A stretch of DNA of 64,000 nucleotides from the NCBI GenBank assembly GCA_903945175.1, contig CAJAUM010000008.1, forward strand, positions 1-64,000. The letters are read 5' to 3'. The notes under the pieces were generated by a model. It had not been told where the DNA came from and made no database searches. It saw only the letters and a list, made by a program, of their open reading frames with translations. This DNA comes from an uncultured Bacteroidales bacterium (GTDB lineage: Bacteria; Bacteroidota; Bacteroidia; Bacteroidales; FEN-979). This document shows positions 55,701 through 64,000 of the stretch, piece by piece. Both the position numbers and the translations under genes were made by a program. Every line of letters begins with the position of its first letter. Position 1 is the stretch's first letter.

Positions 55701-56056
55701 GCCGTGGCGGATATGCCGCAAGAAATAGCGCCCGCCTGCCTTTTGAGAGTTACCTCGATTTGCGCGTGCTTCAGGATTTTTACATTAACGTCGGAAATTC
55801 ACGTCACACCCTCCAGGTTACTTTGGATATCTTCAACGTACTGAACCTTCTGAACAAAGAATGGGGAGTTCACCGCTTCGTGACCAACGACTCTTACAAA
55901 CTGGTCAACATTGAGAAGGTGGATGCCGGTGTTCCTTCATACACATACCGTGGAACCACAAGCCAGGACCAGGTCAGTAGCGTTACAGATCCTGCTTCCC
56001 GCTGGAGAATGCAGATCGGGATCCGCTATATCTTTGGATCTTCCAAGAACAATTAA
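52751..56056 (+). CDS. TonB-dependent outer-membrane receptor with carboxypeptidase-like N-terminal domain
   Basis: A 1101-residue outer-membrane protein. The signal peptide ends near LLSFGQ (residue 26). Residues 32-115 form a carboxypeptidase-regulatory-like domain (GINGKVTDEKGESLPGASVM, then YRLPNMNPGGPYKLTITYMG). A plug domain follows with VISSQAIDQMPTLSRSLPDY and NSIFIDGAVNNDVYG, then a long beta barrel ending WRMQIGIRYIFGSSKNN. It resembles the Oar-type receptors of Bacteroidota and myxobacteria rather than SusC, and no SusD gene is adjacent. It probably takes up a large or scarce compound of unknown identity. Third codon positions are more GC-rich than in neighbours, consistent with high expression. 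The ATG at 52757 (third codon) is an equally good start. Confidence 0.93.
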   Translation: MCMKKFYKLLMVISVFTIASLLSFGQGTTTSGINGKVTDEKGESLPGASVMVVETATGTQYGTVTDNKGYYRLPNMNPGGPYKLTITYMGFEAFSSDNLYLTLGQTQSVDAKLSEKSTTLAGVEVVANRNNIIDGNRTGAETVISSQAIDQMPTLSRSLPDYVRTTPQIQLTGGGMSIVGSNNRYNSIFIDGAVNNDVYGLSSSGTNGGQTGATPFSMDIIDQFQVQLAPFDVRQDGFNGASINAVTKRGKNNFEGTAYYFLQNQSLAGKTPYESVKTLADPESARTKLNSFQNNLFGLSFGGPIIKNKLFFFFNAELSRYAIDQPYNIANYQGDSKPGALDTLASTLLSKFGYDAGSYQSTTKKLTSDKVFARLDWNINKVHKLMLRHSYTKSTATSPYTSSNQTLNFSNYGEYFPSTTNSTALELKSNWDKFSNDLIMGFTSVRDDRNPLGSNFPTLVIKDGAGTIYLGSEAFSTANQLNQNIFSVTNNFSIYKGAHTITVGANFEYAYAYNLFIRQNYGQYTYNSMDDFMSTFTANPVSAYQFDHSYSLVDDVTGDGSNAAAKFSSINLGLYAQDEWWVADNFKLTFGVRLNMPMWPTKPREATNFNDSVVPKLQAKYDPVSGSNYDLKNARSGQMPKIQFMFDPRIGFNWDVLKDKTLQIRGGVGMFTSRLPLVWPGGAYTNNGMTVGGISYRHTKPEDKNIIFDPAWNNQPTYSSFYGGSDPIPQGEINIFTENFKYPQVVRANIGIDKKLFWGIVGTAEFIYTKNLNNIIYYNYNVSPATGQLKGGPDNRFIYGTSTNVKNFSYIMVADNTNKGNSWNFTVQFTKPYSKGFQGSIAYSYGETKSLNDALSSQNSSQWRYVANVNGRNHLDLSRSNFDMGHRLMAFVGYKKEYAKYFATGLSVFYDGVSGKPYSFVYSNSRAINGEDGNDYALIWIPKDRSEINLVDWKDKNGNVVKTADQQWTDLDSYINGNSYLKNSRGGYAARNSARLPFESYLDLRVLQDFYINVGNSRHTLQVTLDIFNVLNLLNKEWGVHRFVTNDSYKLVNIEKVDAGVPSYTYRGTTSQDQVSSVTDPASRWRMQIGIRYIFGSSKNN

Positions 56057-56076
56057 TCCGTTTTTCATCATTTCGA

Positions 56077-56109
56077 ACCGTAGTCGGACACCCGGCTACG
56101 GTTTTTTTT
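56077..56109 (+). terminator. Rho-independent terminator after the TonB-dependent receptor gene
   Basis: ACCGTAGTCGG (56077-56087) pairs with CCGGCTACGGT (56092-56102), with a single G-T pair, around the loop ACAC. A run of eight T follows (56102-56109). It stands 21 bases after the receptor stop. Confidence 0.9.
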
Positions 56110-56129
56110 ACCCTTTCAACCATATCCTG

Positions 56130-57341
56130 ATGCTCAAGCCAAACCTTCACTATTTCAGATTTGCCCTGCTTCTTATTTGTCTGGGATTGATCCCGGTCCA
56201 CGATGTCTGGGCCCAGCAGAAACCCTATGTAATCATGATCTCTTTTGATGGATTCCGTTGGGATTATCCGGAGAAGGCAGGGTTGAAGACCTTCGACAGT
56301 CTTGCAACAGTTGGTGTTAAGGCAGCCTTTCTGAAACCCGCTTTTCCATCGGTCACCTTTCCCAACCATTATACCATGGCAACCGGATTATATCCCGATC
56401 ATCACGGAATTGTGGCCAACAATTTTTACGATCCCGTCCTCGGCAAACGATATAGTATCGGTAACCGCAAAGCTGTTGAGGATTCCTCATTTTATGGCGG
56501 AGAACCCATTTGGGTCACCGCCGAGAAGCAAGGAATCCGGACTGCATCATTTTTCTGGGTGGGATCTGAGGCGCCGGTAAAGGGAATCCAACCCTCCTTC
56601 TGGAAGAAATACCAGGAAAAAACATCTTTTTCAGACCGGGTGGATACGGTACTGACCTGGCTTTCACTTCCTGAAAATCAACGCCCGCACCTTATTCTCT
56701 TTTATTATCATGAACCTGATGCATCGGGTCACAACCTGGGGCCCGAAAGTGAAGAGATAAAACCAGTATTGCAGGATCTGGATCGGAAATTGTCCGGTTT
56801 TATCCAAAAGCTTAAAACACTGTCCTACTTTCCTGAAATCAACCTGATTGTCACGGCCGACCATGGAATGCAGACCACGCCTGAGGACAAGGCAATTCTA
56901 TTGACTGATTACCTTGATCCCGGGCTATTCGACCGCATTGAGGGATCCTCACCCGTTTTACTTTTCAAGGCCAAATCAGGGAAGATGGATGAGGCCTATC
57001 AGGCACTGCTGAAAACACCCCATGTACAGGTGTGGAAATCGGCCATGGTGCCGGAAAAATTTCATTACGGCAAGAATCCGAGGAGACTCGATTTTGTCAT
57101 GCTGGCCGACAGCGCCTGGACACTTATACGGGATTCTGGCTATCCGAAGTCAAAAGGCGCGCACGGATACGATCCGGACAACATGAACATGCGTGCCATT
57201 TTTTATGCCGCAGGTCCGGCTTTCAAGCAGGGATATCGGTCGGAGGGCTTCAATAACATTGATCTCTATCCGTTGATTTCAAAAATCTTGGGACTCCGGC
57301 CTGCAGAGGTTGATGGAACAATCCCGATTTTCAGAAATTAA
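56130..57341 (+). CDS. Exported nucleotide pyrophosphatase/phosphodiesterase (NPP, alkaline phosphatase superfamily)
   Basis: A 403-residue enzyme with signal peptide (ending VHDVWAQ, residue 29). It hydrolyses phosphodiester or pyrophosphate bonds in nucleotides or lipids outside the cytoplasm. Metal and active-site motifs are ISFDGFRWDY (Asp40), FPSVTFPNHYTMATG (nucleophile Thr76, Asn79), GLYPDHHGI, YHEPDASGH, TADHGM and GAHGYDPDN. The frame is open back to 55911 inside the receptor gene, but the ATG at 56130 is the only one placed before a signal peptide. It lies just after the receptor terminator, so it must have its own promoter or depend on read-through. Confidence 0.92.
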   Translation: MLKPNLHYFRFALLLICLGLIPVHDVWAQQKPYVIMISFDGFRWDYPEKAGLKTFDSLATVGVKAAFLKPAFPSVTFPNHYTMATGLYPDHHGIVANNFYDPVLGKRYSIGNRKAVEDSSFYGGEPIWVTAEKQGIRTASFFWVGSEAPVKGIQPSFWKKYQEKTSFSDRVDTVLTWLSLPENQRPHLILFYYHEPDASGHNLGPESEEIKPVLQDLDRKLSGFIQKLKTLSYFPEINLIVTADHGMQTTPEDKAILLTDYLDPGLFDRIEGSSPVLLFKAKSGKMDEAYQALLKTPHVQVWKSAMVPEKFHYGKNPRRLDFVMLADSAWTLIRDSGYPKSKGAHGYDPDNMNMRAIFYAAGPAFKQGYRSEGFNNIDLYPLISKILGLRPAEVDGTIPIFRN

Positions 57342-57384
57342 TTGTAGATTTATACAGATTTTGGATCTGCTAAAACGCATGCAT

Positions 57385-60021
57385 ATGAAAAAACAGGTAT
57401 TTACACTACTGACGGTTTTCTTGTTTTTTGGTTATTCACAAGGAAAAACGGTTAAGGAAAAGGATGCCCGTATTGTTGCGGCCAATTACATTGCTTCAAC
57501 TCCCGCATTTTCCAGGCCTGGAAAGACGGCCCTCCTGAAAATGTGCTATAATCCTGAGGGAAAAGCCACTACAAAATCCAATGCCTCGCCGGCGCCCCTG
57601 TTTTATGTTTATAACGTCAATGGCTCGGAGGGTTATGTCATTGTTTCGGGCGATGACGTGGTCCATCCGGTTCTGGCCAGTTCATCAGAAGGAGCTTTTG
57701 TGGCCGATAACATGCCGGCCAACCTTGCCGGCTGGCTGGAGAATTATGGAAATCAGATCAGCTTTGCGATAACCGCAGGGCTTGAGGCCACTCCGCAAAT
57801 AAGGTCGGAATGGGCCGCACTTTCAAAAAGCAATCCGTCTGCCCGGATTCCGGGGTCACACCTGGGAGTAAGTCCCCTGATGACAACGAAATGGGACCAG
57901 GGGCCCTATTTTTATAATACATTTTGCCCGAGAAATCTTTTTACCGGGGAGTGGACGGTGACGGGATGTGTTGCAACGGCCATGGCGATGGTCATGAAGT
58001 ACCACAACTGGCCTTTTTCAGGAATCAACCGTCATGCCTATATAACCCAGTCATACGGGAAACTGGCGGCCAATTTCTCAGGTACCAAATACGATTGGAA
58101 ATCAATGCCAAATAAGCTGGTGGCACAAAACAGGGCCGTTGCAGAATTGATGTATCAGTGCGGGGTCAGCGTTGAAATGAATTATAATATAGCATCGGCT
58201 GGAGGCAGTACTGCCGAAATCATCACAGCCCGAAGCCTGCCTCGCATTCATTGCACCGAATATGCCCTTAAAACCTATTTTGGATATGAAAGCACCCTGC
58301 AGGGGGCTCAGAAGGAGAATTTCAACGATATTGTATGGACTACCATGCTCAAGAAAGAATTGGATGAAAAAAGGCCAATCATTTATGGAGGATTAGACGG
58401 CGACGGAGGCCACTGTTTTGTACTCGACGGGTACGCTACCAACATTATGGGCGATTTTTTTCATATCAACTGGGGATGGGGAGGAAAGTCGGACGGAGAA
58501 TTTCGGATCGATAACCTCAACCCGGGCTCGGGTGGTATCGGAGGAGGAACAGGCGCCTATAATTCGGGGCAGCACGCCCTCCTGGGAGTCAAACCCGAAA
58601 ATACAAAAAGCAGCGGGAATAAGTTTTACCGGCTTTACATGAGTGCCCCCATCACCTTTAAATCAGACACAATCAGCTACAAAGACACGATCTCATTTCA
58701 TACCAACATCATCAACAACGACCCGGTGGTGTTCAACGGTGACATCAGTGCTGCTGTATTTGATACCAACGACATCTTTATCGGTTATGTCCAGGTTATA
58801 AAAGGGGTCACCCTTCAACCAGGAGCCGAATTCCCTTCGGGGATCACCTTTACCAATAAAAGCATTCCGGCCATGCTGCCCGGAACCTATTATGTCGGAA
58901 TCAATTACAGCACGGGCGACAGCAACTGGAAGGATGTGATCGACACCAATGCATACCTGAGCGAGAAGCGGATCAAAATCGTCAATCAGAATGATATTGA
59001 GATGTATGCAAACATGAATATCGGTGGCGGCGTAATCATTTTACAGGGCAATCCGCTCAACATTCAGCTTGAAATAAAAAACAACGGACCCGCTGAACTG
59101 CACGGCACACTTTCCCTTTCACTGTTCGATGTTGACGGAGACTCTGTAGGTGTTATCGAAGAAAAAACAAATTTTACCCTTCCATCTCAGGAACATACGA
59201 ACGGACTTACCTTCAACACGCAAAGCCTGGATGTGAATCCCGGCACCTACCTGCTGGCACTGCAGTATCTGCCCGAAGGAGCCACGGAATGGGAACTGGT
59301 CGGATCGCGTGTGTACAGAAATCCTGTCAAAATATGGGTCCTGGCGGTCCCGCTCCTGGCTGACCAGTATGAATCAAACGACTCGCCGGAGATTGCTACA
59401 GTGCTTCCGGTCAGTTTCGAAACAAATCCTGCGGTCATCATGACCAACGGAGCAAATTGTCACAACGGTCTGGATTATGATTATTATGAAATCACCCTGC
59501 CGGAGGGATTTACCTATGTGGTATCCGGTATTCTCTTCGATGAACGGAGTGATCCGTCACATGGCTATACCCTTGACGGGATCTGGTCATACACAACCGA
59601 CGGGAAGAACTGGTCGGCCGTATTTGACGACACCATCCCCAACAACATCGTGATGAACAATGGAGGGGCTGTTCTGTTCCATCTCTCTCCTGAATATACC
59701 GGGGAAACCGGGACATACCAGATCAAAATAGGCGTTGCAAGGAATCCGCTTGGGATTGGTGAAACGGAAGCTCCCGACGGGATTACAATATATCCCAACC
59801 CCGTATCAGAAAGACTGATTATTCATTCCGATGGCAGGAAGGCCTGTATTTCTGGATACCAGATGAATACGATTGAAGGCAGGGAGATCCTGAATATAAC
59901 GTTGCCCGAACCAGTTCCTGAATGCACCATCCATACCGCACCATTCAATGATGGGTTTTACCTCCTCAGAATTAAAACCGCATCCGGTGTAATCAACAGG
60001 AAGGTGATCATCCGCAAATAA
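57385..60021 (+). CDS. Secreted C10 (streptopain-type) cysteine protease with T9SS sorting domain
   Basis: An 878-residue protease starting MKKQVFTLLTVFLFFGYSQG. Residues 24-145 are a Spi-type propeptide (ARIVAANYIAS, GYVIVSGDD, LAGWLENYGNQI). The C10 catalytic domain spans 155-420, with nucleophile Cys195 (VTGCVATAMAMVMKYHNWP), His343 (GGHCFVLDGY) and HINWGWGG. Two or three beta-sandwich domains follow. The last 80 residues (GITIYPNPVSERLIIHS, ending GFYLLRIKTASGVINRKVII) form a type A T9SS C-terminal signal, so the protein leaves the cell by the type IX system. An in-frame ATG at 57310 lies inside the NPP gene and was rejected. Confidence 0.93.
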   Translation: MKKQVFTLLTVFLFFGYSQGKTVKEKDARIVAANYIASTPAFSRPGKTALLKMCYNPEGKATTKSNASPAPLFYVYNVNGSEGYVIVSGDDVVHPVLASSSEGAFVADNMPANLAGWLENYGNQISFAITAGLEATPQIRSEWAALSKSNPSARIPGSHLGVSPLMTTKWDQGPYFYNTFCPRNLFTGEWTVTGCVATAMAMVMKYHNWPFSGINRHAYITQSYGKLAANFSGTKYDWKSMPNKLVAQNRAVAELMYQCGVSVEMNYNIASAGGSTAEIITARSLPRIHCTEYALKTYFGYESTLQGAQKENFNDIVWTTMLKKELDEKRPIIYGGLDGDGGHCFVLDGYATNIMGDFFHINWGWGGKSDGEFRIDNLNPGSGGIGGGTGAYNSGQHALLGVKPENTKSSGNKFYRLYMSAPITFKSDTISYKDTISFHTNIINNDPVVFNGDISAAVFDTNDIFIGYVQVIKGVTLQPGAEFPSGITFTNKSIPAMLPGTYYVGINYSTGDSNWKDVIDTNAYLSEKRIKIVNQNDIEMYANMNIGGGVIILQGNPLNIQLEIKNNGPAELHGTLSLSLFDVDGDSVGVIEEKTNFTLPSQEHTNGLTFNTQSLDVNPGTYLLALQYLPEGATEWELVGSRVYRNPVKIWVLAVPLLADQYESNDSPEIATVLPVSFETNPAVIMTNGANCHNGLDYDYYEITLPEGFTYVVSGILFDERSDPSHGYTLDGIWSYTTDGKNWSAVFDDTIPNNIVMNNGGAVLFHLSPEYTGETGTYQIKIGVARNPLGIGETEAPDGITIYPNPVSERLIIHSDGRKACISGYQMNTIEGREILNITLPEPVPECTIHTAPFNDGFYLLRIKTASGVINRKVIIRK

Positions 60022-60066
60022 TTTGAACTGCACTCAAAATTGCGTCATCATCAGGGAAAGGCGTAG

Positions 60067-62016
60067 TTATTTATAGCAATACCGCTTCATTACTTTATAG
60101 GCATCGGGGATCCCCAGTTCTCCGGCGCGGCTCAGGTCTTTGCAGCCGTTGTGGTTGTCGTTCAGCAGAATACTTATCAATCCGCGGTTATAATACGCTT
60201 CGGCAAAATCGTTTTGAAGGGAGATTGCTTTCGAAAAATCGTCAACAGACTCCCGATAATTGCCCATGCGGCTGTTCACAAACCCCCGGTTGTACCAGGC
60301 CAGCCAAAAACCGGGGTCGAGTTTCAGCGCTGAGTCATAATCCCGGATTACCGCTTCATAGGTATGTTCAAGCGAAGCCGACAGGGGTTGGGCCTGGGGC
60401 TTTTGCCCCAACCTGCCAATGGTGATCTCATGCTGATAATCGTCCTGCATATTGATGAGCTGGATCAGTTCATACCGCGCATTGGCCCTGCTGAACCAGG
60501 CGGCCGCATAACATGAATCGGATGCCAGGGTTTCCGTGAAATCCTCCAGGGCAGGGGTATAATTCCGAAGCAAGGCAAAGGAGATGGCCCGTTTAAAATA
60601 GGAATCCGGGTTGGGTCCCAGAGAATCAATAAGCCTTGTCTGTTGCACGGCTGCGGCCCGGAGAAGCGAATCGCCGATGAGTCCCGGCTGGTTTGTGAAG
60701 GTGAGGATATTGGTAAAATAATGATCCTTTTTGTAAACATCATAAAGCCTGACCTTTTCGAAATCGGTTTTCCACAACAGGATGTTATAAGGGGGCTTCA
60801 ATTGAATATCGACCGTCTGGTTTTGCAGTTTACTGTTCAGGGTGTTCATCTCTTCGAAATCGCCGCTGAGCTTGACCAGGCTTTTCAGGTAATCTTTCCT
60901 TTCGGCCTTCAGGCTGTCGGGGTTGTAATGGTTTTTATCAGCCAGCTCCATAGCCCGCTTGTAATCAGCCATGGCTCCCTTCTGGTCCTTTAGTTTGAGT
61001 TTGACTTCGTACCGGTCATACCAAGCATCGGTGTAATCGGGAAGCAGTTCGATGGTCTTGTTGAGATCCTCCAGTGCACCCTGGTAATCTTTAAGGTCTG
61101 ATTTCAGCTTACTGCGGTAATAATAGCTGATAATGTTCTTCGGATCAAGTTTACTGACGATGTTAAAGTCGTGGATCGCTCCCCGCTTTTCATTCAGTCC
61201 GATCAAAACGATGGCGCGGTTGTAATAGGCGTAGGAATTGTAAGGTGAAAGAGTGATCACCCTGTTCAGGTCTTTCAGTGCAGCAACCCGGTCTGAACTT
61301 TTAAGCCTGGCCAGCGCCCGGTTGAACAGGGCAAAGGTGTTGGCCGAATCCATGGCAATGGCACGGCTGAAATCGATGATGGCTGAATCGACCTGGTTCA
61401 ACTCAATCCATACCAGTCCCCGCTGTGAAAAAATATACCCGTTTTCGGGGTTTATTTTCCTGGCCATATCCAAATCTTCAATGGCTTCGGTATAGCGCTT
61501 AATCTCCTGTTCTGCGCTTGCTTTGAGGATGTAGACATTTTCGCCCTGGCATTTCAACAGGATTGCCTTGTTGCAATCGACAATGCAGGAGTAATGCTTT
61601 TTCAGGTACAGGTTTGTCCGGGCACGATGAGCCCAGATCTCCCCGTTATTCCCATCCATCTCCATGGCTTTCTCAAAATCCTCCATGGCCCCCTTGAAAT
61701 TCTGCAACTGGCTGCGCACGATGGCCCGGTTTGTAAATACATCCGCCAGATAGGGCGACAATTCAATCGATACAGAATAGTCCTGCTCTGCTCCCATAAA
61801 ATCATCCAGTCCGTATTTGGCGTATCCGCGCAGAAAATAGAGTTCAGGGCTTGAAGGCTCCTTTTGAATCACCAGGTTCAGGTATTTCAGCGCTTCGATG
61901 TAATTCCCTTTCCTGAGCATGTTCACAGCCGATTGCCTGAAATTGAACTCTGACTGAGTGAATCCATGGATCTGGAGAAGGGCCAGGAAGCAGAATAGCA
62001 GTAAACGATTAAGCAT
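60067..62016 (-). CDS. Exported tetratricopeptide repeat protein
   Basis: A 649-residue protein with signal peptide (MLNRLLLFCFLALLQIHGFT). About ten TPR units run from residue 28 to 360, such as YLNLVIQKEPSSPELYFLRG and FNRALARLKSSDRVAALKDL. A linker of about 100 residues with no clear repeat (SGDFEEMNTLNSKLQNQTVD, then VDIQLKPPYNILLWKTDFEK) precedes three or four more TPRs (550-640). It probably scaffolds protein contacts in the periplasm; partners are unknown. Convergent with the C10 protease gene and divergent from the FAD-dependent dehydrogenase gene. Confidence 0.85.
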   Translation of the reverse strand: MLNRLLLFCFLALLQIHGFTQSEFNFRQSAVNMLRKGNYIEALKYLNLVIQKEPSSPELYFLRGYAKYGLDDFMGAEQDYSVSIELSPYLADVFTNRAIVRSQLQNFKGAMEDFEKAMEMDGNNGEIWAHRARTNLYLKKHYSCIVDCNKAILLKCQGENVYILKASAEQEIKRYTEAIEDLDMARKINPENGYIFSQRGLVWIELNQVDSAIIDFSRAIAMDSANTFALFNRALARLKSSDRVAALKDLNRVITLSPYNSYAYYNRAIVLIGLNEKRGAIHDFNIVSKLDPKNIISYYYRSKLKSDLKDYQGALEDLNKTIELLPDYTDAWYDRYEVKLKLKDQKGAMADYKRAMELADKNHYNPDSLKAERKDYLKSLVKLSGDFEEMNTLNSKLQNQTVDIQLKPPYNILLWKTDFEKVRLYDVYKKDHYFTNILTFTNQPGLIGDSLLRAAAVQQTRLIDSLGPNPDSYFKRAISFALLRNYTPALEDFTETLASDSCYAAAWFSRANARYELIQLINMQDDYQHEITIGRLGQKPQAQPLSASLEHTYEAVIRDYDSALKLDPGFWLAWYNRGFVNSRMGNYRESVDDFSKAISLQNDFAEAYYNRGLISILLNDNHNGCKDLSRAGELGIPDAYKVMKRYCYK

Positions 62017-62068
62017 ACTTGTATTTTAGGCTCAGAGATAACGTAAAAAGGTATGAAAAATTTTAAAC

Positions 62069-62076
62069 TAAATTTG
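62069..62076 (+). promoter_or_regulatory. -7 promoter element for the FAD-dependent dehydrogenase gene
   Basis: TAAATTTG matches TAnnTTTG, 34 bases upstream of the ATG at 62111, in the short divergent gap with the TPR gene. No clear -33 TTTG at the right spacing. Confidence 0.45.
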
Positions 62077-62110
62077 CGGAGCCAAACCGGTTAATTATTT
62101 TACTGAAACC

Positions 62111-63649
62111 ATGGGATTTAAGATCATTGAAATCAAAGTGTCGACAGGCTATTCGGATGCCGAACTCAAGCAGCGGATAGCAAAGGAGCTCCGGATGGCT
62201 GAATTTACCTGGCAGATCGAAAGTAAAAGCCTCGATGCCCGCAAGAAGAGCCACATTCATTGGCTATTACGTATTGGGGTGCATTCTTCGGCGCTGCGTG
62301 GGAAAGATCCCGAGCCGAAGGGCACTTTGGATATCCCCTACAAAAAAAGAGACCAGCGGGTCGTAATCACCGGCAGTGGTCCTGCCGGGTTTTTTGCAGC
62401 CCTGGTCTTACAGAAGGCAGGGTTTGATACCATTTTACTCGAACGGGGTACAGAGGTGGAGAGGCGGGCCCTGGGCATCGCACAATTCGAAAAAACAGGT
62501 CAATTCAACCCTTTAGCCAACTATTCCTTTGGTGAGGGAGGCGCAGGAACCTTTTCGGACGGGAAGCTGACTTCGCGTTCAAAACACATATCCAGGGAGC
62601 GCGATTTTTTTATCTCCAGTTACATTGATGCCGGTGCGCCTGCCGAGATCCGCTACATGGCTTATCCACATGTGGGAAGTGACAACCTGCGCGGGGTGGT
62701 AAAGCGCCTCAGGGAGCAGTACCGGGCGCTGGGCGGAGAGATCCGGTTTGAAACCACCCTCACCAATCTGGAGATCGAGAAGGGCAGGGTGAAGGAGGCT
62801 GTTGCCGGCGAAGAGCGCATTCAAGCCGACTATTTTATTGTGGCCCCCGGCCATTCAGCTTATGAAACCTATCGTATGCTGATCGGCAGGGGAGTTCCCT
62901 TCCGGACAAAGAATTTTGCCATCGGAACGAGGGCCGAACACCGGCAGGAGTTGATTAACAAAGCCCAATGGGGCATTGAAAGGCTTCCGGGTGTGAAGGC
63001 AGCCGAATACCGCCTCACCTCCGATGGTGACGGGAAACATACCGTATATTCATTCTGCATGTGTCCTGGCGGGATGGTGGTGCCGGCAGCCACTTACCGG
63101 GATATCAACATTGTGAACGGCATGAGCAATTACCGTCGCAACGGCAGGTTCGCCAATGCAGGTTGTGTAGCAGCCATTCATCCCGATCAGTTGGCCGGCC
63201 GGCAGGTTACTCCCCTTGAGGCGCTCGACTGGCTTGAAGAACTGGAACGTTCCTTCTTCGCTTTTTCAAATGACTATCAGGCCCCGTTCTGTACGATCAG
63301 CGATTTCATTGCCGGCACAGAACCCCGGGAAATACCAGAAACAAGCTATCCGCTTGGGCTCAAACCCGCCCCATTGTGGAATATGCTGCCCCCGGTGGTG
63401 ACCAACGCCCTGCGTGCGGGGCTGAAAGATTTTGACCAGCGCCTGAAGGGGTATGGGAAGGGAATACTGTTAGGGCTTGAGAGCAAAACTTCCGCTCCTA
63501 TCCAGGTATTGCGCGAAAACAACGGAGTATGTTCAGGATTTGAGAATCTTTTTGTTGCGGGAGAGGGCAGTGGTTATGCCGGGGGGATTGTTTCCAGTGC
63601 GGCAGACGGGATTAAAATCGCCATGCAGATCGTAGAAAAGGAACAATAG
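62111..63649 (+). CDS. FAD-dependent dehydrogenase (COG2509-type)
   Basis: A 512-residue flavoprotein. A small N-terminal domain (1-80) is followed by the FAD-binding Rossmann motif VVITGSGPAGFFAALVLQKA (Gly88, Gly90, Gly93) and the acidic ILLERGTEVERR. The conserved FGEGGAGTFSDGKLTSR block (about residues 139-155) and the C-terminal FVAGEGSGYAGGIVSSAADG are typical of uncharacterised COG2509 dehydrogenases. The fold is related to glutathione-reductase-like oxidoreductases, but the usual CxxxxC redox pair is absent. Substrate unknown. It is a single gene with its own promoter, followed 9 bases later by the convergent SPOR gene end. Confidence 0.9.
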   Translation: MGFKIIEIKVSTGYSDAELKQRIAKELRMAEFTWQIESKSLDARKKSHIHWLLRIGVHSSALRGKDPEPKGTLDIPYKKRDQRVVITGSGPAGFFAALVLQKAGFDTILLERGTEVERRALGIAQFEKTGQFNPLANYSFGEGGAGTFSDGKLTSRSKHISRERDFFISSYIDAGAPAEIRYMAYPHVGSDNLRGVVKRLREQYRALGGEIRFETTLTNLEIEKGRVKEAVAGEERIQADYFIVAPGHSAYETYRMLIGRGVPFRTKNFAIGTRAEHRQELINKAQWGIERLPGVKAAEYRLTSDGDGKHTVYSFCMCPGGMVVPAATYRDINIVNGMSNYRRNGRFANAGCVAAIHPDQLAGRQVTPLEALDWLEELERSFFAFSNDYQAPFCTISDFIAGTEPREIPETSYPLGLKPAPLWNMLPPVVTNALRAGLKDFDQRLKGYGKGILLGLESKTSAPIQVLRENNGVCSGFENLFVAGEGSGYAGGIVSSAADGIKIAMQIVEKEQ

Positions 63650-63658
63650 GGATACAGG

Positions 63659-64000
63659 TCAGGGTGTGCCTTTGGAGGTTACCCTGGCGTCATCGTTATA
63701 GCGTGCTACGAAGGCCGTTTTTATCCCCTGCTTGCGCAACTGGTTCATGAGCGCATTTGCGGCCCCGAGGGTTGTGAAAGAACCTGTCGTATACCGGTAC
63801 CATCCTTCAGAAAACTCCTTGTATACCGGCTGTTTCAACTTATATTTGGCCTTGATGTCAGCAGAGGTATAGAGGTTCGATTTAAAGGCAAACACCTGTA
63901 CCCGGTAAGATAATCCCGGCTGAGAAGGTCCGGATTCATCGTTAAGCAAACTGCTGGTATCAGTCTCCTCTTGTGAAAAGATCAGGGTATCGACAACCGG
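63659..64000 (-). CDS. SPOR-domain protein (C-terminal part; start outside window)
   Basis: The reverse strand is open from the window edge to the stop at 63659 (113 residues visible). The visible part has a Ser/Thr/Glu-rich linker followed by a SPOR domain (YRVQVFAFKSNLYTSADIKA, then GWYRYTTGSFTTLGAANALM, then RKQGIKTAFVA). SPOR domains bind septal peptidoglycan lacking stem peptides. A TTG at 63949 could be read as a start, but the frame continues upstream with compatible composition, so a longer protein is more likely. Confidence 0.8.
   Translation of the reverse strand, partial: PVVDTLIFSQEETDTSSLLNDESGPSQPGLSYRVQVFAFKSNLYTSADIKAKYKLKQPVYKEFSEGWYRYTTGSFTTLGAANALMNQLRKQGIKTAFVARYNDDARVTSKGTP

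Noticed and set aside
55911-56129. NPP phosphodiesterase starting inside the TonB receptor gene
   Set aside because: The extension is out-of-frame receptor sequence and runs through the terminator hairpin; the signal peptide begins at 56130.
1-64000. CRISPR array, insertion sequence or prophage
   Set aside because: No regularly spaced repeats, transposase, integrase or phage structural genes were found, and no direct repeat of tRNA-Val's 3' end was noticed nearby.

Overview
The window is chromosomal DNA from a member of the Bacteroidota, most likely a Bacteroidales-type lineage. The signs are a C10 protease with a type IX secretion C-terminal sorting domain, a TonB-dependent receptor with an N-terminal carboxypeptidase-like domain, FISUMP proteins, DUF3857/transglutaminase, DUF3098 and DUF3108 proteins, an alpha-2-macroglobulin-like giant, and several sites matching the Bacteroidota -7 promoter element TAnnTTTG. 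Shine-Dalgarno sequences are mostly weak. There are no rRNA genes, insertion sequences or CRISPR arrays. One tRNA gene (Val, CAC) is present.

Layout. 1-5.1 kb: partial rpiB (minus), an AT-rich 0.5 kb gap, nadA, a MORN/YwqK-repeat exported protein, an RluB-like pseudouridine synthase and a REC-PAS regulator. 5.1-8.9 kb: two exported DUF3857 proteins; the first keeps a transglutaminase Cys-His-Asp triad and the second has lost it. 8.9-13.4 kb (minus): a four-gene unit with a U32/TrhP-like protein, a PHP phosphatase, a GNAT and dnaG. 13.5-15.7 kb: pabA, divergent from pabB-pabC (p-aminobenzoate for folate). 15.7-17.8 kb: a small lipoprotein and aspS (minus).

18.0-27.7 kb is the most unusual region. 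It is a tight, apparently single-promoter operon: a lipoprotein, a radical SAM enzyme, a 1471-residue fusion (acyl-adenylating domain, class III aminotransferase, C-terminal domain resembling cyanobacterial acyl-ACP reductase), a DUF3419/BtaA-like 3-amino-3-carboxypropyl transferase and a double-GNAT protein. A short-chain dehydrogenase remnant of only 31 codons follows. I infer a pathway that activates a carboxylic acid, reduces it to an aldehyde and transaminates it to an amine on one polypeptide, followed by SAM-derived aminocarboxypropyl and acyl decoration, giving an amino-lipid or alkylamine-type product. The product is unknown.

27.8-36.2 kb: a FISUMP protein, a HTH regulator and a 2090-residue alpha-2-macroglobulin-like protein whose thioester site is replaced. 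36.3-39.9 kb: a DUF3108 protein and leuS (minus). 40.0-49.8 kb: an envelope and translation cluster on the plus strand: two AsmA-like paralogues, ftsX, DUF3098, uppP, truB, tadA and a rhamnulose-1-phosphate-aldolase-like gene. 49.9-50.8 kb: two small response regulators, then tRNA-Val and a terminator. 51-64 kb: a FISUMP lipoprotein (minus), a small membrane protein with a beta-rich domain, the TonB receptor with a strong terminator, an NPP-type phosphodiesterase, the T9SS-sorted C10 protease, a TPR protein (minus), an FAD-dependent dehydrogenase and the C-terminal part of a SPOR protein.
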